A stretch of DNA of 64,000 nt from Carnegiea gigantea (lineage: Eukaryota; Streptophyta; Magnoliopsida; Caryophyllales; Cactaceae): the NCBI GenBank assembly GCA_029747015.1, contig JAKOGI010000828.1:33501-97500 (forward strand), given 5' to 3'. This document shows positions 25,915 through 38,160 of the stretch, piece after piece. The notes under the pieces were generated by a model. It did not search any database and was not told where the DNA came from. It saw only the letters and a program-made list of their open reading frames with translations. Position 1 is the stretch's first letter; each line of letters opens with the position of its first letter. Both the position numbers and the translations under genes were made by a program.

Positions 25915-26029
25915 GTTTATCTAGGGGCGTTGATAAAAAAGTGGCTTTTTGGGCAATTTGGGCTTCTAGTATCATATTATGAGTTGTAAGCACATCAACC
26001 TTAGAGACTAATTGCTTACTATACTCATC

Positions 26030-27175
26030 CTATTTTTGTTGCGCCATAAGCATATTTTCTATCATTACCTCTAAATTAGACTTTTGAGGCATTTGAGAAG
26101 GGAATGGGGGTATCTGAAAATTAGGGGGTACTCTAGTATTCATAGGGGGCATATTCAGAGTATTTGGATTCGGCCTATAAGAAAAATTTGGATGATTCTT
26201 CCAACCCAGATTATAGGTATTAGAGTAAGGGTCATTGGTTAGTCTTGGGTTAAATTTTTGAACATAATTAACTTCATTAGGGTCTTGGGAAAAAGGACTC
26301 CCAACTTGACAATTCAAAGTTATATGCTCAATTGAACTACAAATTTCACAAGGGGAAGGGCACTAGAGTTCACAACATTAGCATTCATTTGGTCCAGTCT
26401 TTAAGTCATACCATCTACTTTAGTAGAAAGTAAAGTAATTGCATCAACTTCAAGTTTACCTCTAACTCGCTTGGGTTAGCCTCATTCAGTGGACCATTGG
26501 AAGTTGTTTAGTACCATGTCCTCGATCAGATTATAGGCTTCATCCTTAGTTTTGCTCATCGGAGTTCCTCTTGCCGCCACATCAATAGTGGACCTCACAG
26601 ATTGGGTCACATAGTTATAAAAGGTTTGGATTATCATCCAATGCTGAAGAGCATAATGGGGACATAAACGCAACAGATCTTTAAAACGCTCCCAAGCTTC
26701 ACAGAGCATCTCGTCATCTCTTTGCAGAAAATTGGTGATCTGATTCCTTAGGCTTGCTGTTTTGCTTGGAGGGAAGAATTTGGTGAGGAAAGCTCATGTC
26801 AACTTATCGCAGGTGGTTATGCATCTAGACGGCAAAGAGTGCAACCAAGCCCTTACTTTATCCCTCAATGAAAAAGGGTATAAGTGTAGCCGAATCGTAT
26901 CACTAGAGACTCCATTTAATTTCAACATATCACACACCTCTAAAAAGACTGAGAGGTGCAAATTTGGGTCTTCCAAGGGAGCTCCCCGAACTGAGATTGT
27001 TGCACCATGGAAATGAGTGCCCGTTTGAGCTCGAAACTGTTGGCATCAACAGCAGGGCAAGCGATGTTTGAGGCGATCCCTTGGATTCTTGGGGTAACAA
27101 AATCTCGAAGAGTCCTTCATTGGTCACCATCTGCCATGTTTGAATTCCTTCTTGCTTTGTGTCTTTGCTCTTCAA
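26030..27175 (-). pseudogene. Athila gag, fragmented
   Basis: Four blocks on the minus strand: LGRPKFAPLSLF with the overlapping frame EDPNLHLSVFLEVCDMLKLN; DTIRLHLYPFSLRDKVRAWL and HSLPSRCITT (the retrotransposon Gag capsid signature); AWERFKDLLRLCPHYALQHW and FYNYVTQSVRSTIDVAARGT; and KFNPRLTNDPYSNTYNLGWK with HPNFSYRPN. This is the typical Athila/Tat Gag pattern. Frame changes at about 26930 and stops between blocks make it a pseudogene. Confidence 0.88.
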
Positions 27176-27397
27176 TCCTTTGCTTTTTCCTCCTTAAGCG
27201 AAAAGTCCTCTCAATCTCTAGATCGAGTTTGTACAAGATTGGACTTCTCCTAAACTAGGAAAAATTCATACAAGCACTAACACCAACACTATCAACGCAA
27301 CTTAAAATATGAAAGAAAGAAAAAGCAACAATAATAATAAAAAACAATAAAATACTTAGCCCCTTCGAAAGACTAACTCAATAGTTAAGAGTTTTAG

Positions 27398-27415
27398 TCT
27401 CTAGTAATGGCACCA
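27398..27415 (-). other. Decayed tRNA-Asp primer-binding site of the Athila element
   Basis: The minus strand reads TGGTGCCATTACTAGAGA. Against the usual Athila-type site TGGCGCCGTTGCCGGGGA all six differences are transitions (C to T or G to A), as expected from deamination of methylated cytosines. It lies 6 bases from the 5' LTR. Confidence 0.82.
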
Positions 27416-27421
27416 CAAACT

Positions 27422-28670
27422 TGATCAACTCTCACAATCACATGGGTAGTCGTAGCATAGATAAAAGATATCTTTTCTTAGGAACTAATTGTAAATTACT
27501 GAGTCTTATCTATCAGAATGTGTTAAGTAAAATTCTGATTCAAGTGATTCGTTTTAACAATGGCAAATAAACTTTTCTAAATCAACAAGGGAAAAAAGGT
27601 CTAGGAATTCTCGTAGTTGTGAAAGGAAATTGGATCAAAAATAATGAACATGTGCTTTCTTTTAATTGGTTAAATTCGATGAATTGTAATCTTTTCAGAA
27701 GCTCAGTCTATTCTTTCGAAATCAACTAAATTTGCTAAACTAAGCAAAAGTCGTTCTTTCTAACTAATTTGCCTTAATTCAAGTTCAATGTCTTTGATTA
27801 CTTACTAGTCCTCTTAACGTGTAAATCTCTCTTTTGAGATGAAGATATGTTAAGTCTAATCAAGCAGTTCAACAACCAAATGTCACTTTTCAGTTTTTCA
27901 CTTGATTGTTTCAAGAGTGCAAGCAAATTTCGGCCAAAAATCAACTCACAACAATCCAAACACTTGACAAACAAAATCAAGCCAATCATGAAAATAAGCA
28001 CAATTGTATAGATTAAAACATGATCTAGCAACACTTCCACAAACAACTAAATCCCTAGACTAAAGAAAACTACTCGGACATGATAAAAGATTAACAAACC
28101 ACCCAACGATTGGTGAAATATGAGCGAAAAGGGGATTGATTGAGATGACCTTCAACCAAGGGCTTCATAACCGCCCCAAGAACAAACTCTTACACTCAGG
28201 ACTCACACCAATATCATAACCAAACTAAAAACTATAAAAATTTAAGAAAGAAACTAAAGCACTAATCTATGCTATTCTATTTTGCTTTGCTTGGGAATGA
28301 TTAACAATGCTGCAAAACGTCATCTTTTATAGAGAGGCTCGGTCAGTCTCAGCCGCATAGCCGAGGAAAAATGAAGAGGCAACAGTTACAGGCTCACCAC
28401 GGGCAGACTGTGGCTTGTGCTAGAACTGGGTTTTTTCTCATTCTTTTGCTCTACAGTCGTGGCATAATATGGATAACCATGGAGGAGGTCAAAATGTAGC
28501 TATTGAAGGCAAATGCTGGGTAAAAAGGTTAAAAACCCTATAAAACACATCAAACAACTACACCCAAGCATAAATCGAGAATAGGAGAGTAAATAATAAC
28601 AATAAGCACATAGTTTTCCTAAAAAAGACACAAAATAGCCCTAAATGATGTATATATTAAGCGCTTATAA
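27422..28670 (-). repeat. 5' LTR of the Athila-type element
   Basis: The partner of 19750-21011. It ends GCGCTTATAA where the other copy has GCACTTATCA, and is followed by the target duplication ATAAT. Confidence 0.92.
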
Positions 28671-28675
28671 ATAAT

Positions 28676-29227
28676 CCATGCCAATATGAAATCTCATAAC
28701 ATATCAGTGTTAAGACATTAAAAATAAATTACAAGATAGGTTGTAGCACTCATATATAGATGAAGATTTTAAATTGATCATATAGGCAGACAATAAAATA
28801 AAAATTGCGAAATACATAGCCATATATAGAGATAGTAGGACAAGATCAAATATCAATACGTACTCCATATCAAGTCAAGTCTTTATTTACAGAATTGGGA
28901 TACAATTCTCTAGACATGGAATCTAATTCAATGAGATAGGCATGTATGCATCAACAATCAGATTTTAAATTCAAATTTCATGTAGTAAATATGCCATGTG
29001 ACGCAAAAGTTGAATGATATGTTGCAAGCATGATTTTAACTTTGAAAGGCATACTTATATTAAACATCTATGCATATGATCAATCTTTATGAGAAGCCAT
29101 ATAATTTTTTCTTCTACCAAATAATCAAACCAACATGCAACTAATAAGAATGCATAATTTATCTTCCCCTCAACATGAGAAATGTAAAAAAAATATGGAG
29201 GGGGAAAATTGAATGCAAAAAAAATAT
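28676..29227 (-). other. Interior of the outer Copia-like element, non-coding
   Basis: AT-rich stretch between the Athila insertion and the gag remnant. I see no coding region. Confidence 0.6.
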
Positions 29228-30240
29228 TTACCTTATTTTTGCCTTAGGCAGCCCAACACTCACCATTTTCTGATCCAGCTTTTGATAAACATTATGTTTT
29301 ATTTGTCCTCTGAAATTTCTTATAGATTCAAATTCTAGTAAGGATGTATTAATTTTTCCAGGAAGGTGTCCAAGTAATTTTCCAAACATTTCCCCATGCT
29401 TCATAGAGTTCTGCAAAAAGAAATATTTAGGACAAGATTTTGGTACCCATGTCTTTTTGGTTCCATAATGGTTAGAAGTAAGACCGTATAGAGAGGTAGC
29501 AAATTTTTTATCTCTATTCTTGACATTCCTCCTTGGTATAATACTACTTTTATAAAACTTGGAAAAAGACTTATTAAGCATATCATTTAAATCAATTAAG
29601 CTAAGACAAGAATGAGAAAAATAATTAATAGAACTTTTTACCTCGTCTTTCTCAATTTTAAAAGTTGATGATCCTTGGTAATTCTTTTTGCTTCCATTTT
29701 CTCTATGGTCTTGTTTTTCAACAAATTCTTTATGTTGCTCAATTTTATCATGATACTCAAGAACGTTTTGAATGATCTTATAGTCATTTTCATTGATGCC
29801 TGGTTCACATGAGTTGTTGCCATCTCCAGGAGATTGTAGCTTGGACATATTAATCTTAGTTGTCTCCTCCTGCTTAACAATGTCGAGATCTAACACCTTT
29901 TCATTAGCACCATATGAATAATGAAGATAATCCCAAATCTCTTTGCCACTTTTGTACTGAAAAGCATATTCACAATTATCAATAGAAAGACCATAATATA
30001 GCATATTAATGGCTTTAAAAGTTTTGGACATCATCTTGTAGTCCTCTTTGGTAAACTAATCCTTTGATTTTTCAATGACAATGGGACCTTTCTTTATAAT
30101 CTCCCAAAGATTGAGATCTTTGTGCTTGACATAGAGTTCGATGATTTCATGCCACCAAAATAATTAGTACCCATAAAAAGAGGTGGACAATCAGAATCAA
30201 GATTATAACTGACCATGAGATCGAAGCTATTAGACGGTTA
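29228..30240 (-). pseudogene. Copia gag remnant of the outer element
   Basis: Upstream of the 268-codon open frame (30034-29228) the text WWHEIIELYVKHKDLNLWEI and KKGPIVIEKSKD precedes a stop at about 30058, then FKAINMLYYGLSIDNCEYAF and KSGKEIWDYLHYSYGANEKV follow. This is the UBN2-type Gag pattern of plant Copia elements. The remainder is Lys/Asn-rich and includes TKKTWVPKSCP, resembling the Gag-protease linker of SIRE-like elements. No zinc knuckle, protease or pol is seen, so the element was non-autonomous. The open frame is unusually long for a relic of this age. Confidence 0.72.
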
Positions 30241-30255
30241 AGTCTCAAGATAATA

Positions 30256-30267
30256 GCTCTGATACCA
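30256..30267 (-). other. Primer-binding site, tRNA-iMet type, of the outer element
   Basis: The minus strand reads TGGTATCAGAGC, two bases from the 5' LTR edge at 30270. Confidence 0.92.
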
Positions 30268-30269
30268 AT

Positions 30270-31314
30270 TCAAGACTTAGATCACCCTAAAGGGGGGTGA
30301 ATAGGGTGATTGCAAAAACTTAAAATCAAAATCAAATGTAAATGCAGAAATTAAATGGAGATGATACACAATGATATTTTAACGAGGTTGGGCCTCAATC
30401 AGGCTTAAATCCCCATCTAGAGTTATCCAACTCTAGGATTCAACTCTCTACTTCTTTTATTAAGATGAACTCTCACAATCTTTCAGAGCTACCTACTCTA
30501 GAGATCTCAAGTACTTAAATCAATCTCTTGATTTAAGTATGGGGGAGTTGTGACCTCACACCAACTCTTAAGTTTACTCATTAACAAAGAATTCCTTAAT
30601 ACACTCACAACTTATGATAAAAATGTAATGCTTATTGTAAATTCACAAATGTATAACTGAATGTTCTTGCAACTTGCTTGGATGCATGCTCTTCCTCATT
30701 TGGCCTCTATTTATAGGCTTCAGTAGTCGTGCACCAATTCTTCCAAGAAAGGAAATCCTACCCAGAATATCTTAAAATTGAATTTCAGGCCCTTAAAATC
30801 TGGTCAGCAAAATCTGATTTGATTTTCTTACAATCTTTGCTAAAATTTGTGTTGATATGAAGCTGCATAATATCTTTTCCTTGCTATTGCAAAATATTAC
30901 AAATATTCATTCTAGAATCAAGTGATAATGTTGCTTAATTTGACTAAAATCAGATAATGTCATTTTTACATGGTAAGTATCATAGGTTAGAAGCATATTT
31001 ATCATGTGACGTTGAAATCATGACAAATCAATTAACTTAATTCCTCAAAATTTAAAATTCAAATTTTGGATTAGCTAAATAATTTTCTTGATTAACTTCC
31101 CAATTAATCAATGAAATAAGATCACACATATCTTCTTCATAAACATTCACAGGTTTTTTTGGGTATAAATGGGCTGCTTTATTATGCTCATTTCAAATTT
31201 GCCCATCATTTAAACGTCATTACTTGGATTCATTTGGTTCATAATAAATTCAATCCTTTTTGTCTTTCATCAAAATATCATCCAACTTATTCTAAGTTTA
31301 GGAGTAACTCAATA
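30270..31314 (-). repeat. 5' LTR of the outer Copia-like element
   Basis: The partner of 13427-14471, same length. The outer end reads AACTCAATA against AACTTAACA in the other copy and is followed by CATGT, the target duplication. Confidence 0.92.
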
Positions 31315-31319
31315 CATGT

Positions 31320-33499
31320 CCTTTTATGTTAATAAATTTATCTTAATAGCTACTTTTATTGAACACTTTGGTAAAAAATAACAAGCTTAACAAATACCTA
31401 TAACCATAAGAGATATAACAACTAACAGTTAGGGCAACAACTGATCACTACTGAACAACTAATTTTGCCTAAATCACCCTAGTGTGTGTTAAATAATAGT
31501 GGCCTACGTCTAGTGATGCAAAGTAATTAACAACAATCATATTATACTCTTGACTGTAAATGCTCTTAGGAGCCACATGTCATATCTAATCCTTGTGTGT
31601 TTGTCATCAAGACAAATTTTACTATCCTTGTACTTATGTGTCCTATACAGGTGCATATTCTCAAGAGTATGATATAAGAGTTGGTTACATTACTACTACT
31701 TATAAATTATTCTTTTTTGGTAGTTTAACTTTTAAAATGATGGTTGAATTAGAGTAAATGTTTGCCAGAGGTTTGCCTTTATGTACTGGTTGAAGCTTTC
31801 TTCCACAAATACCATTTATTATCATAAATATTACAAAACATAGCCTTAGTTAGAAGCAATAATTTTGAATAAAGAAATATGAAAAGCTAGAAAAAGCGGA
31901 AGGGATGAGAATGATGAGAAAAAGGGAAGAAAAGGGGGATGATTTTGATTGTAAAACAGAAATAATGACTCAAACCTTCTAAAGGTGAATATTTAATTTT
32001 CTTTACATTTCATCTCATCAAAAATCAAGTTTTTGGGGATTATTTTGAGCAACAAAAAAAAAGCATGGAGTTTACAGGGAGAAAGAGCTAAAAAGGGCAT
32101 AAAGGAGTTTACAGAAAAATTTACTTTTAGGCCCATTGAGGTTTGGCATAATAATTTTTATGACCTACTTTTTTAGATAAATAATTTTGGGATTACGGTG
32201 GTTTGGGTAATTACTTTTCGCATACAACTGTTTTGGGTTATAATACTTTTGGGAATTTTTATTTTTCTAACGCACACCTCTCTAAAATTACGAATTGGCC
32301 CTAAATTTGCAAATATGATTATCTTTAGTGTTTTTGCTTCTTATAATGACTTTACTTGGTACTACTTATCACAATCTACTACTTATACGATAAATATTAT
32401 ATTTTTTATGATTAGAGGCCCACCATTTTGTGTAAAATAATTAAAACTTAATTAGAGAGTTTTGACCATGATGCAGAGCAACTCTCGAGCTTGGGCCTAC
32501 TCTCACTAGTGGGGGTCATGAACTAAGTTAGCCCAATATTGACCTTAGGTCAAGGATTAGGTCCCCCTAGGTCAATATTGACTTGGGTCCTTAAGAACTT
32601 CCAAGTAAGGTTAGGAAAGGTGATTGGGCCAATAGTTGCCCTAAATAAGGAGTTAACTACTTAATCCCCCCAAAATCACCTCATTAGTTCATTTTCAGTT
32701 TCTGGGCAGAATATTTTGCTTTATTTTTAAGTTAAATTCAACCAGGCAAATGAGTTCTAATTTCTATAAACTATACATAATGAAAAGTCCTGAATGTCTA
32801 TTTTCTAACAAGTCTTGAATCGCACTCAAAGTCCAAGTATTAAGGAAGTTATGGACAAAATACCAAGCAAGGCATGGTCTAGGATCGAAAAATGCATGGT
32901 TCTGATTATGGGCTTAGTTGAGGAGGTTACAATTATAATTTTGGAGATTAATCAACATGACATGATTCTTCACACGTAAGGAAAGAGTCAATAAGTGGCA
33001 TCACCCTATTTGGAGGAGTAGAGCCTACTCAAGGCTCTCTAGAAGATAGAGGATGAACCCTAGAAAATATAGCTCATAGTAATTGTAATTATCTTAAGCA
33101 TCTTAATTTATTTTCCTAGGATATTTTGTAAGCCACCTATTATTCCACTTGCCCCACTAATATATAGCTAATTCTCCCTCTCATTAGGTATTTATGGACC
33201 TAATTACCTCCATAAAAAATCAGATTTGATGAATGAGATGAGAACCTAAAGTTTTGTTTTCCTCAAAATCTCAAATTCTTTCTCTCTCTTAAGAGGGTGG
33301 TGATTTGAATCTTCCCTTTAATCTAATTCTTGGTGCTAAGGCTTTAGAGAGTTAGAGGGTGGTCGATTTATCTATTTGCTACCTATTACAAGTGTTGAGT
33401 CTACTCAATTAGAGGCTTTCTTTATTTGAGGATTCTCTCTCTTTCTTGGTTCTTCTTTGGAGAGATTGGTCTTCAGCATTCATTGGGCTCACCTACATG
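31320..33499. other. Unassigned AT-rich intergenic DNA
   Basis: No gene recognised. An 80-codon plus-strand frame at 32198-32440 is hydrophobic by composition only. A 33-base word at 32068-32100 recurs at 51421-51454 (see findings). Confidence 0.5.
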
Positions 33500-34127
33500 C
33501 ATTTCACACTTTTATTTGGGTAAATAGAATTCACCATGCATAAGACCATTACCTAAAATTAGTCGGCACTGGATCCTGGCATTTTTCTAACTTCCAGTTT
33601 ATAGAGATTGCTGATCTCAACTACACATTCCTTAGATTAGGCACAATATAAATCTATTTTGTTTCCTACTGTGGACCGTAGTCACTAAACCAGTTTTTAA
33701 GGATAATGAACCGTTAGTCAAGAAATTATAATATTTAAGACATAAGGTTTGATTGAATAACGTTCCCTAATGGGAAACTTCTCTTACTAAAAACTTGAAA
33801 GTAGAATATTAAAATGGAAAGATTTAAAGAGGGACTTAAACTCTAAGATAATCAGAAATGCTTACTCATTGACAAATGGAGATGGAGGTAATCGAATGAT
33901 CATTTGCACGAGTATGGTCAAATGACCGTGCCACTTCTCATCATTCAACCTCTCCTTTTATAAAGGAGATGGACTATATAGGATGCCTTAATGGCTAGAG
34001 CACACACTAGTATTTTTACATGGCTACAGCTGTCCTCACATGGTTATAGTAGACAACATTATTTTATTGATTTGACACTGGATAAAATATTATAATAATA
34101 GAACAACCACTTTTCAAAGCCTTTAAT
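33500..34127 (-). promoter_or_regulatory. Possible promoter/3' intergenic part of the pararetrovirus, cut off by the Tekay insertion
   Basis: Without the Tekay element this segment would follow the last viral reading frame on the minus strand. It has a TATA box, CCTTTATAAAAGGAG (minus, about 33953-33968), within a short palindrome and followed by a purine-rich GAGAGG leader, which resembles pararetroviral promoters. No coding region is seen. It may equally be unrelated host DNA, as no viral protein anchors it. Confidence 0.33.
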
Positions 34128-36772
34128 TGTAACGCCCTAAAAAATACATGATTCATTACTTGCATTTACCTGCTTAAGTTCACCAATGAGAAATAATAAC
34201 CCAATGAAAGGGGTATTACCGCCGTCCAAAAAGGACAAGACTTTCCTTATACATGAAAACTTAGCCATAAAACCAAAGTTTACCCTAAAAAGGTCATTCA
34301 CACCATCACAACTATTCAAACTGTTTAGTTATATATAGAAACGATTCTAACATCCCAATCATCTCAAAGATTACACCAAAATACATAATTCAGTTCAAAT
34401 ATATAGTTGCAACACCAAAATACATCACAATATCATATGATAGCATCTCAGCACTCCGACACCACCAGTCACATGGACAGTCCTGGCTCACTTATCACCT
34501 TCAGCTGTCCTGCCCACCTGAGGGCGGTTCACTGAACACTTTCCTAAAACAAAACATAAAAACATTTCGAATTGTGAGCCAAAGCTCAGTATATGCATTC
34601 CTGTAATGTCAAAGATACACTGAAAATTTGTTTGGGCCCGTTTTGCAATTTATTTTAATTTTAAAACAGGGTATGAAATGCATATAAAACTAAATGGGTA
34701 ATTATTATCTATTAGTGCACCCCCTTCATAACTGTTATGATCTATGAATAGGTGTACACCTGCCAAGCTGACCGGGGGATCTAGCCTAAAGCCACGCGGG
34801 TAACTGGAGGGCAATGCCCTGTAACTAATAACTGGTGGGGTCACTAATTATGTGATAAAACACTGATTAAATTGATTCATTAATGTACTTACCAAAACAT
34901 TACGATTTCGATAAATACGTACTGGTTTCTAAAGATACAGGCGATGAACATACTTGGAAATTTTAAATGCAAGTTCACGGAATAATAAGATGCACAAAAG
35001 TGGAGAGAATGAAAGCTTAGGCCTTGATTCTCTTTAAAAGATCATTATAGGAACATGAGGTCAGAAACGAGCTTGTTCTTATAATTGATGCCTTTCAATA
35101 AAACTGGCTTATGAAGAATCTTTACAAACCAGTTAATAGATTAAACTAAAATGATGACACTATATAAACCATAAAAAATATGATTTAAGGCACGGTAGCC
35201 CGTTTAGAGCAAAAGGGCTTGTAAAGAGGGTGCAGAAAGAATAATTCACAACTTATACTCCTGACCTCGAAATGAGACCTAAGACCCCAATATAAAAAGC
35301 TTATGAAGTCCTCTAAAACTTTCATTGAGGGCATATAACATGATTCCTACGATAGGGTTCCCAAAATGGGGTTAGAACACCAACATGTCAGTTTTGAGTC
35401 CATCCTACACAGGTTCAGTAAAATGACCATAACTTTTTCCACAGACCTCGGATTAATGCGATTCAAGAGCCATTTTAAAGATAACACACTAACCTATCTA
35501 CCCACCAAAAATCATAATTTGTGGCTGGGGAAATCATCACCAGTTTCATCTCAAATGTTGTCCTATTTTTCTGGAAATTCCAGCCTCACTGTGTGAGTTT
35601 GTTCCCTCACTTTTTCCACAAATCCTCAACTTAAACCATTCCTTAAAAACATGTAAACACACTTTGGTCCATTCCAACATCATTAAAAAACCCTACGCTC
35701 AATTTCACTTCATATTCATATCCAATAAAGCTCATTTTCTAGTCACATATACACATACTTCAAATTTAATACTATTTTGGTCCAAACCATGCATTCTTGG
35801 ATAAAACCCTAACTTAAGGTCAACTTGAACTTAATCCCATTATTTCAAACCACCATAAACATCATAATAAACTTCAATAGATTAAAAGATGATCACAATC
35901 AAGGATAAAATAATCAATATCCAACACTTTAACATGAAGCTTGCATGATTAAGAAGTAACCCTAACCCTAGCATCATCCAACTTCAACTCCACCATGATC
36001 CATCACCAAAATGATTCTTAATTCAATCAAAACAATATGATCCATCATCAAAACAACCAAAACAAGAAGCAAAAACCAAAAATCCAAAGAACAAGATTGA
36101 AGCTACTTACTTTGAGCTTGAAACAAGTGGAGATGGAGATAATATTTGGTGATTTTGAGGGTGGAAGATGATAGCCGATGGAGGGAGGTGTCTTACTAGA
36201 GGCCAGCCAGAAAGTGGTCGGAAATCACCAAAAAAGGGCTGGGCTATGCTGTTCTGGTGAGGCCGTGGGGTAGAGAGAAGGAGGGGAGAAGAAGAGAGAG
36301 AAAATAACTTACATTTACCTGGTGCAAAACAAAAGCTTATGCAAATAAATACTTGGCTGAAAATTAATCCTCAAAAGCTACTTTTACTAATGCTACATTA
36401 GGCCTAAATTAAGGAGAATTAGCTAAACAAATGCAGCCAAGTCTCGTTGGGCCGAAATTGGCCTTAAACGGGCTCGGGTTTGGAAAAGAGCTGAAACCGA
36501 GTGCGTTTGCAAATTTTTTTTTTTTCCCCCAAAGCTCAAGGTTAAATATTTGTGGTGTCATGAAAAATAATTAAATCACTTAATTCATAAATATCAAGGC
36601 CTAATATCGATCTCCAGAATTTGATAAAAACAAAAACCAGAATTGCAAGGTGAGGCCCATTTAAATTCTCCCAATTGAAATAACAAAGAAAACGATGATT
36701 TAAATGCGATGAAATTAATCACATGGATTAATGAAATGAATGAACATGATTTAGGAGAGTCAGACTATTACA
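34128..36772 (-). repeat. 3' LTR of the Tekay element
   Basis: Aligns throughout with 42764-45419 with scattered substitutions and small indels. On the minus strand it begins TGTAATAGTC and ends GGCGTTACA. Confidence 0.95.
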
Positions 36773-36787
36773 GCCTTCCCCCCTTAA
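36773..36787 (-). other. Polypurine tract of the Tekay element
   Basis: The minus strand reads AAGGGGGGAAGGC immediately before TGTAATAGTC of the 3' LTR. Confidence 0.9.
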
Positions 36788-37240
36788 AAAGTTTCATCCT
36801 CGAAACTGATGAACTTAACCATAACATGCAGGATTACCTCGAATAAATATGGGTATTTGGTCTTCATTGCCTCTTCGATCTCCCAAGTGGCTTCTTGGGA
36901 GGTGTGGTTTGTCCAGAGTACTTTGACCAATGTTATCTGATTGTTGCGCAGCTGCTTGATCGTACGATCTAGTATTTGGATAGGACGCTCCTCGTATACT
37001 AGATCTTTAGCGATTTCAATAGGTTCAGATACAATGGTATGGTCTGGATCTGGAATATATTTCCTAAGCTGAGAGATATGAAGCACGGCATGCACGTGCT
37101 CAAGTTCTATAGGCAGATCTAGACGATAAACGACGGGATTCAACTTTTCAATGATTTCATAAGGTCCAATGTACCTTGGACTCAATTTGCCCCGTACTCC
37201 GAACCTCTTGACACCTCTGGTTGGTGAAACTTTCAGAAAA
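36784..37240 (-). pseudogene. Tekay integrase C-terminus: GPY/F and chromodomain-like tail
   Basis: An open frame of 133 codons from 37185 begins SPRYIGPYEIIEKLNPVVYR (the GPY/F motif) and continues with VLHISQLRKYIPDPDH, ILDRTIKQLRNNQITLVKV and LWTNHTSQEATWEIEEAM, the chromodomain-like tail of Tekay integrases thought to guide insertion into heterochromatin. In Tekay it directly follows the integrase core, as here. Confidence 0.9.
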
Positions 37241-38160
37241 ACTTTATCGCCTACTTGAAACTCCAGAGGCCTTCTTCTTTTATCCGCATAACTTTTTGGT
37301 TGACTTTGGGCAACCCTGATATGTTCTCGAATCTTTCTTATTGTTTCCGTGGTCTCTTAAATCATTTCAGGACCTATAATCAGTGCCTCATCCAAATCAC
37401 TCCAGCACAATGGGGTTCTACATTTTCTCCCATATAAAGCCTTAAATGCGGCCATTTTGATGGTGGACTGATAGCTGTTGTTATAAGAGAACTCCACTAA
37501 AGGTAAATCGTCTTCCCACTTCCCTTGGAACTCCAATGCACAAGCTCTCAGCATGTCCTCCAAAATTTGATTCACTCTTTCAGTTTGCCCATCTGTTCCT
37601 GGGTGATAGGAGCTACTGAAGTTTAGTTTAGTCCCAAAGGCCTTTTAAAGCGTTTGCCAGAAACGTGCTTGGAATCTTTGATCCCTATCTGAGACTATGT
37701 CTAAAGGGATCCCGTGCAGACGGACTATCTCTTTAGTATACAATTGGGCTAATCTTTCAACTTCCCAAGCGTCTTTAATTGGCAGGAAATGAGCCGACTT
37801 CATGAGTCGATCAACTATGACCCAGATAACATTCTTTTTCGAGGCAGAAAGGGGTAACCCCATAACAAAGTCCATTGAGATCGAATCCCATTTCCAAGTG
37901 GAGATTTCTAAGGGTCGTAGTTCCCCCACAGGATGCTGATGCTCTGGTTTAACTTTCTGACAGGTTAGACACTTGTCCATATATTCTGCAACGTCTTTCT
38001 TCATATTATTCCACCAGAAGTATTGTCTCAGATCTCTGTACATCTTTGTGCCTCTTGGATGCATTGAATAACGAGTATTGTGAGCCTCTTCCAAGATCTG
38101 CTTCCTCAATCCTTTATTTTTAGGCACACATAGACGATTCTAGAACTGCAGGGTCCCATC
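37195..38160 (-). pseudogene. Tekay integrase core
   Basis: From 38127: KQILEEAHNTRYSMHPRGTK and CLTCQKVKPEHQ give the H-H-C-C zinc region. WKWDSISMDFVMGLPLS has the first Asp, LDIVSDRDQRFQARFWQ the second, and after a stop at about 37645 the text SSYHPGTDGQTERVNQ has the catalytic Glu (T-E-R). A second stop lies near 37357. The catalytic triad residues are all kept; the stops disable the protein. Confidence 0.92.

Larger units (their letters stand above)
19750..28670 (-). mobile_element. Athila-type Ty3/Gypsy element, pol-deleted, 8.9 kb
   Basis: Its LTRs (19750-21011, 1,262 bp; 27422-28670, 1,249 bp) and the exact 5-bp duplication ATAAT (19745-19749, 28671-28675) delimit the element. The minus strand has a tRNA-Asp-like primer-binding site (27398-27415), gag, aspartic protease, then no RT, RNase H or integrase, then a separate ORF region (24155-22916) like the additional Athila ORF, a pyrimidine-rich untranslated part, and a polypurine tract next to the 3' LTR. 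The gag words HPSRCITT-like and ARAWLHSLP-like and the tRNA-Asp site point to the Athila lineage. It could move only with proteins from a complete relative. Confidence 0.9.

Noticed and set aside
32198..32440. 80-codon hydrophobic plus-strand frame
   Set aside because: No homologous motif, no context of a gene, AT-rich composition explains the residues.
35955..35972. Telomere-like AACCCTAACCCTA
   Set aside because: Only about two units, located inside a Tekay LTR; its partner LTR reads CCCTAATCCTA.
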